Shown: positions 24,736 through 33,817, numbered from the stretch's first letter. The stretch is DNA of 60,327 nt from an uncultured Alphaproteobacteria bacterium (GCA_929200255.1 CAKMYZ010000019.1:1-60327); one strand, 5' to 3'. Translations and numbers: made by a program. Notes: generated by a model from the sequence alone, not told the origin.

Positions 24736-25753
24736 GATGCTCTTGCTGATGTGCTGGATGCCCTTCGCTGCACAGGCGCAGGGGTTTGCCGGTTTGGGCA
24801 CACAAGTTGAGGGGTTCAGCGTTCCGCAGCCAGACCCGACATTCGATTTCCCGGCGGACCACGGCCCGCATAATGACTACCGGATCGAGTGGTGGTATCT
24901 GACGGCCAACCTCAAAGGGGCAGACGGCACGGACTACGGGTTGCAATGGACGCTCTTTCGCTCAGCGCTTGCGCCCGAAGCCGGTGCAGGTTGGGCCGCT
25001 CCGCAACTGTGGATGGGGCATGCAGCTGTCACGACGCCGGGCAATCACTACGTCAGCGAACGGTTTGCCCGTGGGGGCATTGGGCAGGCAGGGGTGACAG
25101 CGGTACCCTTTGCGGCATGGATTGACGACTGGGAACTGTCGGGGGACTGGAACACGTTACAGATGCGGGCAGGCGGGCCGGAGTTCGCCTATGATATGCA
25201 ACTCACCGCGGAGGGGCCGCTGATCTTTCACGGTGACAACGGGTTTTCGGAGAAATCAGCGGCAGGGCAGGCGTCATATTACTATTCACAGCCCTTCTTT
25301 GCGATTGAGGGCATCCTGCAACTGCCCGACGGCGATATCGCCGTAACAGGAAATGCGTGGCTGGACCGAGAATGGTCCTCGCAACCCTTGGCCGATAATC
25401 AAACCGGCTGGGATTGGTTTTCGCTGTCCTTTGATAGCGGGGCCAAGCTGATGGGGTTCCGTTTGCAACAAACGGATGGGGTAAACTTTACATCCGCCAC
25501 ATGGATCAGCCCCGAGGGCGAGGCGACCCCCTACAGCGACGGTGCGTTGCAGGCCGTGCCGCTGGCGGTTAACGACGCGGATGTGCCCGTCAGATGGCAG
25601 GTGACCTTGCCGGATAAGGGCGTTGATGTCACCGTCGCGGCTATCAATGACAACGCTTGGATGACGACATCGGTGCCGTATTGGGAAGGGCCAGTCACGG
25701 TCCGCGGGACCCACGCAGGTATCGGATATCTGGAGATGACAGGCTATGACTAA
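24725..25753 (+). CDS. AttH/CrtC-type lipocalin-like protein
   Basis: A 342-residue exported protein. The signal peptide MNVKMLLLMCWMPFAAQA precedes the hallmark FDFPADHGPHNDYRIEWWYL (about 39-58), where HNDYRxEWWY is diagnostic. AWLDREWSSQPL is the second family block. The family includes hydroxyneurosporene/carotenoid 1,2-hydratase and AttH; the fold is two lipocalin-like barrels that bind hydrophobic molecules. Overlap of 11 nt with the permease implies coupled expression, so it likely receives or delivers the transported lipid in the periplasm. No carotenoid genes are adjacent, which argues against a CrtC role. Confidence 0.88.
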   Translation: MNVKMLLLMCWMPFAAQAQGFAGLGTQVEGFSVPQPDPTFDFPADHGPHNDYRIEWWYLTANLKGADGTDYGLQWTLFRSALAPEAGAGWAAPQLWMGHAAVTTPGNHYVSERFARGGIGQAGVTAVPFAAWIDDWELSGDWNTLQMRAGGPEFAYDMQLTAEGPLIFHGDNGFSEKSAAGQASYYYSQPFFAIEGILQLPDGDIAVTGNAWLDREWSSQPLADNQTGWDWFSLSFDSGAKLMGFRLQQTDGVNFTSATWISPEGEATPYSDGALQAVPLAVNDADVPVRWQVTLPDKGVDVTVAAINDNAWMTTSVPYWEGPVTVRGTHAGIGYLEMTGYD

Positions 25754-26303
25754 GTGGTTTGAAACGACCCAAGGCATATGGGCGCAGCTCTGGGAGACAT
25801 TGGCATGTGGGGTTGCCGATGCCGATCACCCGGCGCGCGTGCCTGCCTTCGCAACCGTTTCGCCTGATGGGTGGCCAGAGGCCCGAACCGTTGTCTTGCG
25901 CAGCGCTGATCCGTGCGCGGTGGTGGTCACGGCGCATACTGATCTGTATTCCGACAAGATCAAAAGCCTGTCCAAGATGCCGCGCGGGGCCTTGCATGTC
26001 TGGGACGAAAGCCAGCAACTGCAAATCAGACTACAGGCCGCGGTCAGCATCGGCGCCGGTGCGCAGACACGGGTGCTTTGGGACGAGATTCCCAATCATG
26101 CGCAGCAGTCCTATGGGGTTACACCCGCCCCCGGCACGGTGATTGAGCACGCGCTGGGCTACCGCAAAAAACCGGACCCTGCGACATTTGCCGTGCTGAC
26201 CTGCCGGGTGATGCATGTGGATGCAGTGCATCTTGGTGCCGTGCATCGCAGGGCCAGTTTTTCACGGGCGCGTCATTGGGATGGCCAGTGGCTTTCCCCC
26301 TGA
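25746..26303 (+). CDS. Pyridoxamine 5'-phosphate oxidase-like FMN-binding protein
   Basis: A 185-residue PNPOx-like split-barrel protein. PARVPAFATVSPDGWPEART near residues 29-48 leads to TVVLRSAD, with HTDLYSDKI and DESQQLQIRLQA typical of the FMN-binding barrel. It is shorter than true PdxH and lacks its C-terminal RLSDR-type block, so a general flavin reductase or FMN-binding role is likelier. It overlaps the AttH-like gene by eight bases. Substrate unknown. Confidence 0.8.
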   Translation: MTKWFETTQGIWAQLWETLACGVADADHPARVPAFATVSPDGWPEARTVVLRSADPCAVVVTAHTDLYSDKIKSLSKMPRGALHVWDESQQLQIRLQAAVSIGAGAQTRVLWDEIPNHAQQSYGVTPAPGTVIEHALGYRKKPDPATFAVLTCRVMHVDAVHLGAVHRRASFSRARHWDGQWLSP

Positions 26304-26327
26304 CGTTTGCGCAGCTAGAAAAGAGGC

Positions 26328-28427
26328 ATGAATAGGTTCCCCCTCACCCGTGATCTGGTTCTTGTTGGCGGTGGTCACACCCACGCGCTTGTGCTGCGTA
26401 GCTGGGGGATGAACCCACTGCCTGGTGTCCGGGTCACCGTGATCAACCCCGGCCCAACGGCCCCCTATTCAGGAATGCTGCCCGGTTTTGTGGCCGGCCA
26501 TTATACGCGGGATGAACTGGACATCGATCTGGTCAAGTTGGCCCGATTTGCGGGCGCGCGGATCATCAATGGTTATGCCACGGGGATCAACACCTCGGCG
26601 CAGACGGTCACGGTCGCGGGGCGCCCACCAATTGCCTATGATGTGGCGGCGGTGGACGTGGGGGTCACCTCGGTCATGCCCGACCTGCCGGGTTTCAAGG
26701 CGCATGCCGTCCCGGCAAAACCCTTGGGTGCCTTTGCATCACGCTGGGAGGCATTCCGCGCAACCTTGCGCGGGCCGCATGTGGCGGTCATTGGCGGTGG
26801 TGTGGCGGGTGCTGAACTTGCGATGGCGATGGCCCATGCGTTGAAGGATCAGAACCCCCACATCAAACTGATCGACCGCGGCACCGTCTTGACGGCGCTG
26901 GGCTACAAGGCACGGCAAAAGATGCTCGCCGCGCTTACAGCGCTTGAAATCGAGATCATTGAAGATGCCGAAGTGACAGAGATCTTTGCCGAAGGGCTTG
27001 TCCTGCGCGACGGGCGCACGATCCGCAGTGATTTCACAACCGGCGCGGCGGGGGCCAAACCGCATGACTGGATCGCCGCCACCGGGTTGAAACTGCACGA
27101 GGGGTTCATCAATGTGGACGCCAACCTGCAATCCAGCGCGGCAGAGGTCTTTGCGGTGGGCGACTGTGCGCATCTCAGCCACGACCCACGGCCCAAGGCC
27201 GGGGTCTACGCGGTGCGTGAAGCACCTGTCCTTTTTGACAACCTGCGCGCGGTTTTGTCAGGCGGCGATCTGCGCCCTTACAAGCCGCAGCGCGATTACC
27301 TCAAACTGATCTCACTGGGTCAGAAATCTGCCCTGGCCGAAAAATTCGGCACAGCGCGCGAGGGTGCGATGTTGTGGAAATGGAAAGACCATATCGACCG
27401 TAGGTTCATGGATCAGTTTGCTGACCTACCGCAGATGGAACCGCCGAAACTGCCAGGGACGGTGGCCTTGGAGGTGCAGGAGACCTTGGGCGACAAACCC
27501 ATGTGCGGCGGCTGTGGTGCCAAGGTGGGCCGGGCGACATTGCAACATGTCTTGGCTGATCACTTTGGTGATGACGCGGGCGAGGTGCAAAAAGGGCAGG
27601 TGATGAGCACCGACCACCTGCGCGCTTTTACCCATGATCCGGTGACCATGACGCGGGTTGCGGCGGTTCATGCGCTGGGTGACATCTGGGCGATGGGGGC
27701 GAAACCACAGGCAGCGACCGTCAGCCTAATCCTGCCGCGCATGCACGCCACGCTGCATGAACGCACCCTGGTCGAGATCATGACAACAGCCGCCGACGTG
27801 ATGCGAACAGCGGGGGCCAAGATCATCGGAGGGCATACTTCAATTGGTGATGAGCTGACGATCGGCTTTACTGTGACTGGAACGGCCAAAAAAACGATCA
27901 CGCTTGCCGGGGCCAGGCCCGGCGACCGGGTGATCATGACCAAACCGATCGGCAGTGGCACGGTTCTGGCGGCGGAAATGGCGGGCAAGGCCGCAGGCAT
28001 GGATGTGATCGCTTGCCTTGATCTGATGGCGCAGGATCAGGCCAAAGCGTCAGAGATATTGGGCAAAGCTCGTGCAATGACAGATATCACCGGCTTCGGG
28101 CTGGCCGGGCATCTACGTGGGATATGCGATGCATCCGGCGTGGGTGCCACGCTTGACCTTGGCGCGATCCTCGTGATGGCTGGCGCCAGGGCGTTGTCAG
28201 ACAGCGGCCTGCGCTCGACCCTGTTCGCGGACAATCAGCTTGGGGCCGGGCCCATCGAAGGGCCGGAGTTTGATCTTCTGTTTGATCCGCAGACCGCAGG
28301 GGGATTACTTGCCGCGATCCCGGCCAAAGGGGCAGAGGGGATTCTGCAGAAATTGCAGGATGCCGGTTATCCGGCGGCGCTGATAGGTGAAATCACGGCA
28401 GGATCTGCAATCAAGGCCCGCGCATAA
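26328..28427 (+). CDS. selD: Fused FAD oxidoreductase / selenide, water dikinase SelD
   Basis: A 699-residue two-domain protein. Residues 1-380 form an NDH-2-like FAD/NAD(P) oxidoreductase with DLVLVGGGHTHALVL at the N-terminus, a second nucleotide motif (AVIGGGVAGAELAMAMA) and FAVGDCAHL. From about 385 onward comes SelD: C396 and K399 in CGGCGAKVG, then the AIR synthase-like ATP domain (GGHTSIGDELTIGFTVTG) and DITGFGLAGHL. SelD makes selenophosphate from selenide and ATP; the fused module may reduce the selenium donor. The gene is convergent with mnmH and overlaps it by 17 nt. SD AAGAGG precedes the ATG. Confidence 0.93.
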   Translation: MNRFPLTRDLVLVGGGHTHALVLRSWGMNPLPGVRVTVINPGPTAPYSGMLPGFVAGHYTRDELDIDLVKLARFAGARIINGYATGINTSAQTVTVAGRPPIAYDVAAVDVGVTSVMPDLPGFKAHAVPAKPLGAFASRWEAFRATLRGPHVAVIGGGVAGAELAMAMAHALKDQNPHIKLIDRGTVLTALGYKARQKMLAALTALEIEIIEDAEVTEIFAEGLVLRDGRTIRSDFTTGAAGAKPHDWIAATGLKLHEGFINVDANLQSSAAEVFAVGDCAHLSHDPRPKAGVYAVREAPVLFDNLRAVLSGGDLRPYKPQRDYLKLISLGQKSALAEKFGTAREGAMLWKWKDHIDRRFMDQFADLPQMEPPKLPGTVALEVQETLGDKPMCGGCGAKVGRATLQHVLADHFGDDAGEVQKGQVMSTDHLRAFTHDPVTMTRVAAVHALGDIWAMGAKPQAATVSLILPRMHATLHERTLVEIMTTAADVMRTAGAKIIGGHTSIGDELTIGFTVTGTAKKTITLAGARPGDRVIMTKPIGSGTVLAAEMAGKAAGMDVIACLDLMAQDQAKASEILGKARAMTDITGFGLAGHLRGICDASGVGATLDLGAILVMAGARALSDSGLRSTLFADNQLGAGPIEGPEFDLLFDPQTAGGLLAAIPAKGAEGILQKLQDAGYPAALIGEITAGSAIKARA

Positions 28428-29463
28428 TAGCCGTGATCTGATCCGCAGCCCGATTTTGCCCGTCGGTATCCAGCCTGTCGATTGTCACCTCACCCAACAC
28501 ATCGCGCTCTGCAATTTTGCGGGATTTGGTATAGGTCGGATCGTAGTGTTCCAGCATCAAGGCCTTGGACAGGTCCACCAAGGCGCCTGCCTTTGACAAG
28601 GCAATCCAGTTGTCCACCGCGGCATGGCCACGCAAACGGCGCAAGGGGGCCAGCTTTCTGGCCACCGCAACCGGGTCAGAGATCACCTCGCGATAGGCGC
28701 TGGCCAGATAGGCCGCGCGCGCATCAATCGGGGCCTGCACGACGATCCGCGGGGCGGTCATCATCTTGACCCAGACGGACTTCGGCAATGAAATACGGCC
28801 GATCTTGTTACTTTCAGCCTCGACCACCACAGGGCGAGTGGGATCGCAGCGCTGCAACGCCAGCGCCAACCCCGTCTCAAACCCCTTCTGGGCAGGTTGC
28901 CCACCGGGCCGCGCGCCCAGAAGAGAGCCACGATGATGCGCCAACTCCTCCAAATCGATCACCTGAACGCCCCGCGCCGCAAGCCGGGACAACAACGCGG
29001 TCTTCGCCGTGCCCGTGTAGCCATCCAGCAGCACAAACCGATGCGGTAGCGGTTCATCATAAAGATAGGATTTCACCATGCGGCGAAAACTGGTGTAGCC
29101 GCCCTTGATGGTCTCTGCCCGCCAGCCGATCTCGGACAACAGCATGGAAAACACGCCCGAACGCTGCCCACCACGCCAGCAATAAACCAAAGGGCGCCAT
29201 GCCCCATCCTTGTCGCGCAAGGGTCCGTCAAGGTGATCCGCAACATTGCGCACGACCATCCCCGCACCCAGTTTGCGGGCATCAAAGGCACTGACCTGTT
29301 TGTAAAGCGTGCCGACCTCCGCGCGTTGGTCATTGGACAGGGCAGGCAGGTTGATGGCACCCGGCAGATGATCCTTGGCAAACTCGGCCGGTGACCGGAC
29401 ATCGATCACGGAATCAAAGCCATGGTTGAGGATGGCGTCGAGTGAGGAGAACTGCTGTGGCAT
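28411..29463 (-). CDS. mnmH: tRNA 2-selenouridine synthase
   Basis: A 350-residue protein with an N-terminal rhodanese domain whose active Cys is C95 in LVYCWRGGQRSG, and a C-terminal P-loop domain (GYTGTAKTALLSRL, about 148-161). It replaces the sulfur of 2-thiouridine at tRNA position 34 with selenium from selenophosphate, passing through a geranylated intermediate. Its substrate supplier, selD, is the convergent neighbour. No selA, selB or tRNA-Sec occurs in the window, so tRNA modification is the only selenium use seen here. Confidence 0.95.
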   Translation of the reverse strand: MPQQFSSLDAILNHGFDSVIDVRSPAEFAKDHLPGAINLPALSNDQRAEVGTLYKQVSAFDARKLGAGMVVRNVADHLDGPLRDKDGAWRPLVYCWRGGQRSGVFSMLLSEIGWRAETIKGGYTSFRRMVKSYLYDEPLPHRFVLLDGYTGTAKTALLSRLAARGVQVIDLEELAHHRGSLLGARPGGQPAQKGFETGLALALQRCDPTRPVVVEAESNKIGRISLPKSVWVKMMTAPRIVVQAPIDARAAYLASAYREVISDPVAVARKLAPLRRLRGHAAVDNWIALSKAGALVDLSKALMLEHYDPTYTKSRKIAERDVLGEVTIDRLDTDGQNRAADQITAIMRGP

Positions 29464-29547
29464 GCCCTTGCTTACGAGCGGTTGCAGGCAGTGACAAGCG
29501 GGGGAAGAAGTATTGTCAGTGCTACAGTTCCCGCTTAGCGTGCAACT

Positions 29548-31770
29548 ATGGTTAAAGAGTTCCCCGTGCGTATTTCGAAATGGTCAGAGGTTCAGGCGCT
29601 GATCGATGATGATCTGCTGACCCCGGCAGAGATGAAGGCGATAGAAGCCGCAAAAGAGGGGCGCGTTGCAGTGATCGGTGACGCGGTCCCGGCCATCAAA
29701 GCCGAGACCGTCCGCATACGCGCGCCATTGCTGCGTTATATGATTCTGGGTGGATGTACGAACTACGATATCGAAGCTGCTGGCGTACAAATCTACGGCG
29801 CTTGGATTGATGGCTCTCTTGATTTGAATTTCACGACGACTAAAGGGCCAATCGCTCTGATCAATTGTCTTGTCCCGGAACAGGTGCAGCTTTTGCAAGC
29901 TGATTTGACAGCCTTGTCTCTAAATCGCAGCAAGTTGTTTGGCGGGCTAAACGCACAAGAGGCAAAAGTTGCAGGTGGCGTTTTGCTGGAAGAGGCCGAG
30001 ATCCAAGGCGAGTTTTGCCTTGCCGCGGCAGAAATAGGCGGCCGACTGGACTGTGAAGATGTCAAGATCAAGAACATCAACGGCAATGCGCTGAACTTTC
30101 AAGACGCAAGCATTGCTGTCAGCGTTTTGCTGAGTCGTGCGGAGATTTTCGGCGCTGTTCTGCTCTCGGGTGCAGAGATTGATGGTCCGCTGACTGGCGT
30201 AGGTGCCAAGTTGCGGAATGCGGAGGGTTACGCACTGAACGCTAACGGTGCGCGGATCACCGGTAACGTCGTCTTGCGCCAGATCGAAGCCGAGGGAGAG
30301 GTGGTTTTCGCCGGGGCCAAACTTGGTGGGCAGTTCTCCTGTGTTGATGGGCGCCTGCAAAACAAGGAAGCCAGAGCGCTGAATTGTCAGGGCGCGCGCA
30401 TCAGTCAAGACGTCGTTCTTGACGGCATTCACATGTATGGTGAACTGAGCCTGGCAAGCGCCGAGATCGGCGGGCAATTGTCCTGCATCAAAGCAAGCCT
30501 GGTGAACGAAACGCGCATCGCACTCAACGCGCAAGGTGTCAGGATCGCCAGCAGCGTCTTTTTCAACGAGCTTGAAGCACACGGTCAGGTGAGCCTGATG
30601 AGCAGCAAGATCGAAGGGCAATTGTCCTGCCGCAAGGCGGAATTCCGAAATCAAGGTGGTATCGCACTCCACCTGCAACGCGCGCGGGTTAGCAATAGTT
30701 TCCATTGGCGGCAGGTTAAAAGAGTTGTTGGGTCGGTCGATCTGAATTCGGCCCATGTCGCCGACCTTGTGGATGATCCCGCCAGTTGGGCGGGATGCGA
30801 GAGACCGGTGCTTACCGGGTTCACCTATGATATCCTTCATGGAACCACGGATATGGACGAACGCTTGAACTGGCTCAAAACAGGATCAATCTGGAACGGT
30901 TCGTTTCACCCCCAGCCCTATGAACAGCTATCCAGAATACTGCGTCGCAGCGGTCACAATACAGAGGCGCGTGCAATACTGGTGGCCAAGGAAAGGGCAC
31001 AGCGTCATGCCACACGGAAACACTGGCGCGGTGCGCGGAAATTGCGGCGGCAATTCCGCTGGTTCAGTCAAGGGTTGCTAACCGATGCTGAACAAAAGCT
31101 GAGCCAGATATCCGAAGAAGCGCCGTCGACGGCTGAGTTTGCACGCGCCCTGACGCAGCGCTACAATTTGTTTCATGGCAACTCCGCAAAAGAGGCGCCG
31201 CAAAGCTACGCGCATGCAAAAACAACTGACCTTGCCCGCCGCTACGCACAACTGGATTTTCGGAATGAGCAGTTCCTGCGTGCCTTTCGGCTTCGATTTC
31301 GTATTGGTTTGCACTGGTGCTGGGACAAACTGCTCTCTCTCACCGTCGGCTATGGCTACAAGCCGCAGCGCAGTGCCTATGTGCTGGGTGCTTTGATACT
31401 GATCGGTGGCACGCTGTCCCAGTTGGCTTGGGATGATGGCGACTTTGCCCCGAACTCCGATGTGATCCTTGACTCAAATGATTGGCAGACGCTTGCGACC
31501 GCGCGTGACGCCTACCCAAACCCCGCGCAAACCTGGTCAAACCAACACGAACGAGGTCAGGACTACGCCACCTTCAGCGCCGTCTATTACGCTATCGACA
31601 TTGTGGTCCCCATCATCTCGATCGGACAAGAGGCCGCTTGGGCCCCTTCGACCAATCGTGGTGCTTGGGGGTGGTGGCTTTGGTTGGCTAACCCGATCTT
31701 GACCCTGCTGGGTTGGATCGTCACAGCTATTGGTGCTGCTGCGGTCACAGGTGTTATTCGAAAGGACTGA
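29548..31770 (+). CDS. Beta-helix repeat protein with membrane C-terminus, paralogue 1
   Basis: A 740-residue protein of unknown function. Residues 1-153 form an N-terminal domain (WSEVQALIDDDLLTPAEM). Residues 154 to about 393 are five tandem 48-residue repeats whose core is GxVxLxxAxIxGxLxC...ALNxxGARI, with a pentapeptide-like right-handed beta-helix feel. A conserved block follows (FHPQPYEQLSRILRRSGHN), then a basic coiled region, one membrane helix near 610-628, a hydrophobic loop (YYAIDIVVPIISIGQE, about 678) and a last helix ending GVIRKD. Similar proteins are sometimes labelled membrane-associated oxidoreductase, but no redox motif is visible. A paralogue follows after 41 bases. Confidence 0.8.
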   Translation: MVKEFPVRISKWSEVQALIDDDLLTPAEMKAIEAAKEGRVAVIGDAVPAIKAETVRIRAPLLRYMILGGCTNYDIEAAGVQIYGAWIDGSLDLNFTTTKGPIALINCLVPEQVQLLQADLTALSLNRSKLFGGLNAQEAKVAGGVLLEEAEIQGEFCLAAAEIGGRLDCEDVKIKNINGNALNFQDASIAVSVLLSRAEIFGAVLLSGAEIDGPLTGVGAKLRNAEGYALNANGARITGNVVLRQIEAEGEVVFAGAKLGGQFSCVDGRLQNKEARALNCQGARISQDVVLDGIHMYGELSLASAEIGGQLSCIKASLVNETRIALNAQGVRIASSVFFNELEAHGQVSLMSSKIEGQLSCRKAEFRNQGGIALHLQRARVSNSFHWRQVKRVVGSVDLNSAHVADLVDDPASWAGCERPVLTGFTYDILHGTTDMDERLNWLKTGSIWNGSFHPQPYEQLSRILRRSGHNTEARAILVAKERAQRHATRKHWRGARKLRRQFRWFSQGLLTDAEQKLSQISEEAPSTAEFARALTQRYNLFHGNSAKEAPQSYAHAKTTDLARRYAQLDFRNEQFLRAFRLRFRIGLHWCWDKLLSLTVGYGYKPQRSAYVLGALILIGGTLSQLAWDDGDFAPNSDVILDSNDWQTLATARDAYPNPAQTWSNQHERGQDYATFSAVYYAIDIVVPIISIGQEAAWAPSTNRGAWGWWLWLANPILTLLGWIVTAIGAAAVTGVIRKD
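30007..30726 (+). repeat. Five tandem 144-bp coding repeats
   Basis: Repeat units begin at 30007, 30151, 30295, 30439 and 30583, each encoding exactly 48 residues that start with Gly followed by an alternating hydrophobic strand. Conservation is clear at protein level (LSC, ALN, GARI positions) but weaker in DNA, so the array is old rather than recently expanded. Confidence 0.8.
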
Positions 31771-31811
31771 CACCCATTGCGAGCCGCGCATGCGGCCCCT
31801 AGCGTGGCACC

Positions 31812-33737
31812 ATGAATTACGAAGACCTGCATCCAATCACCACTTGGGCTCAAGTGGTACAGCTGCGTGACGACGATTTGCTGACACCGGCAGAGCTGAC
31901 TTTGCTCGACGCCGCCCAATCAGGGTTGGTGGCACAAATCGGGCGGACCGTGCCGAACCTCAAGTCACCAACTGTCCTCATCAGGGCTGCCTTGCTGCGC
32001 TACCTGATCCTTGGTGGATGCAAGGATTTCCGCACGCAGCCCTCTGGTGTGACGGTCAACGGGGCCTGGATCGGTGGCACACTTGAGCTGAGCTATACCA
32101 CCGCGCTGGGGCCGATCGATTTCTTCAATTGCAAATTCGCAAACCAACCCCAGATGCAGCAGCTGCATACCGACGGGCTTGCGCTGGTCAAATGCAGCCT
32201 CAAAGACGGCGTTGACGCGGCACGCATCCAGATATCAGGCAACCTGACGCTGAATGGCAGCCGGATTGAGGGCAAGGTCTCGCTCTCGGGTGGTGTGATT
32301 AAAGGGCATTTGTCTTGTACACATGCCAGACTGCGCAACGAGGGTGGTTCGGCCTTTAAGGCGCAAGGGATGACGGTGGCGAGCAGCGTCTTGCTCGAAG
32401 GAACCACGGCCACCGGCTTGGTCAGTTTGTTGGGCGCGCAGATAGGGGGGCAGTTGGTGGCCATCGGCACCACCCTTCATAACCCCGAGGGCCTTGCGCT
32501 GAACTGCCAGAGCACGCAGGTTCGGGGTGATGCCTTCCTGCGCGAAGCGACCACTGATGGTGAGGTCAGCTTTATGGGAGCCACGATCAACGGCGTGCTG
32601 GATTGCAGCCGTGCAACTCTGCGCAACCCGGCTGGTTATGCGCTGAACGCACAGCGTCTGATGGTGCGAGAGGGGTTTATCTGGCGGCGGCTGAATGATG
32701 TGACAGGGGCGGTTGATCTGACCTCGGCCCATGTGGGTGATCTATGGGACGATCCCGAAAGCTGGGCGCGCTGTGACAGGCTGTATCTCAGCGGCTTCAT
32801 CTACGATATCCTGCACGGCAGCATCAAGGTTGCAGACCGTTTGGCATGGCTTAAGAAGGGGGCCGTGTCACAGCGCGAGTTTTACCCGCAACCCTATGAG
32901 CAACTGGCGAAACTGTTGCGCGACACAGGGCACCGTTCAGATGCGCGGGCGATCATGGTGGCCAAGGAACAGGAACAGCGCAAGGCATCCCGCGCGCGGT
33001 GGCGGCGCGAAGCCCTGTGGCGGGCGGCCCTGCTGGACGCTAGCCGCACTCCGGCAGAGACGCGGCCAGAGGCGCTTGCAGCATTGGCTAAGCGACGCCC
33101 TAACGACCCAAATGTCGCAAGGCTGGCAATGCTGCATCCTGCTGACAAAACGATGTTGAATCTGGCCCCGCTGACGCTGGCGTATGCGCAACAACAATTC
33201 CGTGCAGAGCAGCGCTGGCACAATATCCGTGTGTTCTGGCGCAATCTGGGCAGTGTGATCGCGGACCGGGTCTTTGGCGTTGTCGTGGGCTACGGGCACA
33301 AGCCGGAACGTAGTTTCTACATGCTGCTGACACTGGTGCTGATCGGCTGGTTTCTGGCTGACAAATCATGGAAGGCGGGCGATTTTGCCCCCACCGCAGG
33401 CCCGGTGCTGATGTCCGAAAGCTGGCAGGCGCTGGCAACGGATGAGCGGATCGCGAACCCCGCCAAGGTCTGGTCTGACAAATACATGCTCGCTCCCGAT
33501 GGGACGCCCGTGCTCACGGCAGGGCGCGACTATGAGACGTTTCACGCCGTGTCCTACGCAGTGGATCTGGTGGTCCCGCTAGTATCATTGGGGCAAGAGG
33601 CAGCATGGGCGCCTTCCACAACTCGTGGCCCCTGGGGGCAGTGGCTGTGGTGGGTGCGCTGGTGGCTGATTGCCTTGGGTTGGATTGTCACAGCTATTGG
33701 GGCGGCGGCGGTCACGGGGGTGATCCGGCGCGACTAA
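31812..33737 (+). CDS. Beta-helix repeat protein with membrane C-terminus, paralogue 2
   Basis: A 641-residue paralogue of the preceding protein. The N-terminal domain (TWAQVVQLRDDDLLTPAEL) again spans 153 residues, and the first repeat again begins at residue 154. Only three 48-residue repeats are present (154-201, 202-249, 250 to about 298), which accounts for nearly all of the 99-residue length difference. The block FYPQPYEQLAKLLRDTGHRS, a membrane helix (FYMLLTLVLIGWFLA), the loop SYAVDLVVPLVSLGQEAAWA and a final helix ending GVIRRD are conserved. ATGs of both genes are spaced like an operon. Function unknown. Confidence 0.8.
   Translation: MNYEDLHPITTWAQVVQLRDDDLLTPAELTLLDAAQSGLVAQIGRTVPNLKSPTVLIRAALLRYLILGGCKDFRTQPSGVTVNGAWIGGTLELSYTTALGPIDFFNCKFANQPQMQQLHTDGLALVKCSLKDGVDAARIQISGNLTLNGSRIEGKVSLSGGVIKGHLSCTHARLRNEGGSAFKAQGMTVASSVLLEGTTATGLVSLLGAQIGGQLVAIGTTLHNPEGLALNCQSTQVRGDAFLREATTDGEVSFMGATINGVLDCSRATLRNPAGYALNAQRLMVREGFIWRRLNDVTGAVDLTSAHVGDLWDDPESWARCDRLYLSGFIYDILHGSIKVADRLAWLKKGAVSQREFYPQPYEQLAKLLRDTGHRSDARAIMVAKEQEQRKASRARWRREALWRAALLDASRTPAETRPEALAALAKRRPNDPNVARLAMLHPADKTMLNLAPLTLAYAQQQFRAEQRWHNIRVFWRNLGSVIADRVFGVVVGYGHKPERSFYMLLTLVLIGWFLADKSWKAGDFAPTAGPVLMSESWQALATDERIANPAKVWSDKYMLAPDGTPVLTAGRDYETFHAVSYAVDLVVPLVSLGQEAAWAPSTTRGPWGQWLWWVRWWLIALGWIVTAIGAAAVTGVIRRD
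32271..32703 (+). repeat. Three tandem 144-bp coding repeats
   Basis: Units begin at 32271, 32415 and 32559 and encode 48 residues each in the same register as the array in the preceding gene. Two units fewer than the upstream paralogue. Confidence 0.8.
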
Positions 33738-33738
33738 G

Positions 33739-33762
33739 GCCATGCGCCATCGGATGCATGGC
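33739..33762. terminator. Hairpin after the tandem paralogues
   Basis: GCCATGC (33739-33745) pairs with GCATGGC (33756-33762). It follows the stop codon of paralogue 2 directly and precedes a convergent gene. There is no T-run, so it is a weak terminator candidate. Confidence 0.4.
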
Positions 33763-33817
33763 GTCCCTTCGGGTGCGGAAGGTTCACCTTTCGTGCTTGG
33801 TGCAGGGCCGTTGCAGT

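Noticed and set aside
24725..25753. Carotenoid 1,2-hydratase (crtC) assignment
   Set aside because: The lipocalin-like family matches, but no other carotenoid gene is present and the gene is coupled to an ABC transporter.
29947..30840. Minus-strand 297-residue frame inside the first repeat paralogue
   Set aside because: It is a shadow created by the regular 144-bp repeats read in the opposite direction; the plus frame has the N- and C-terminal domains and a paralogue.
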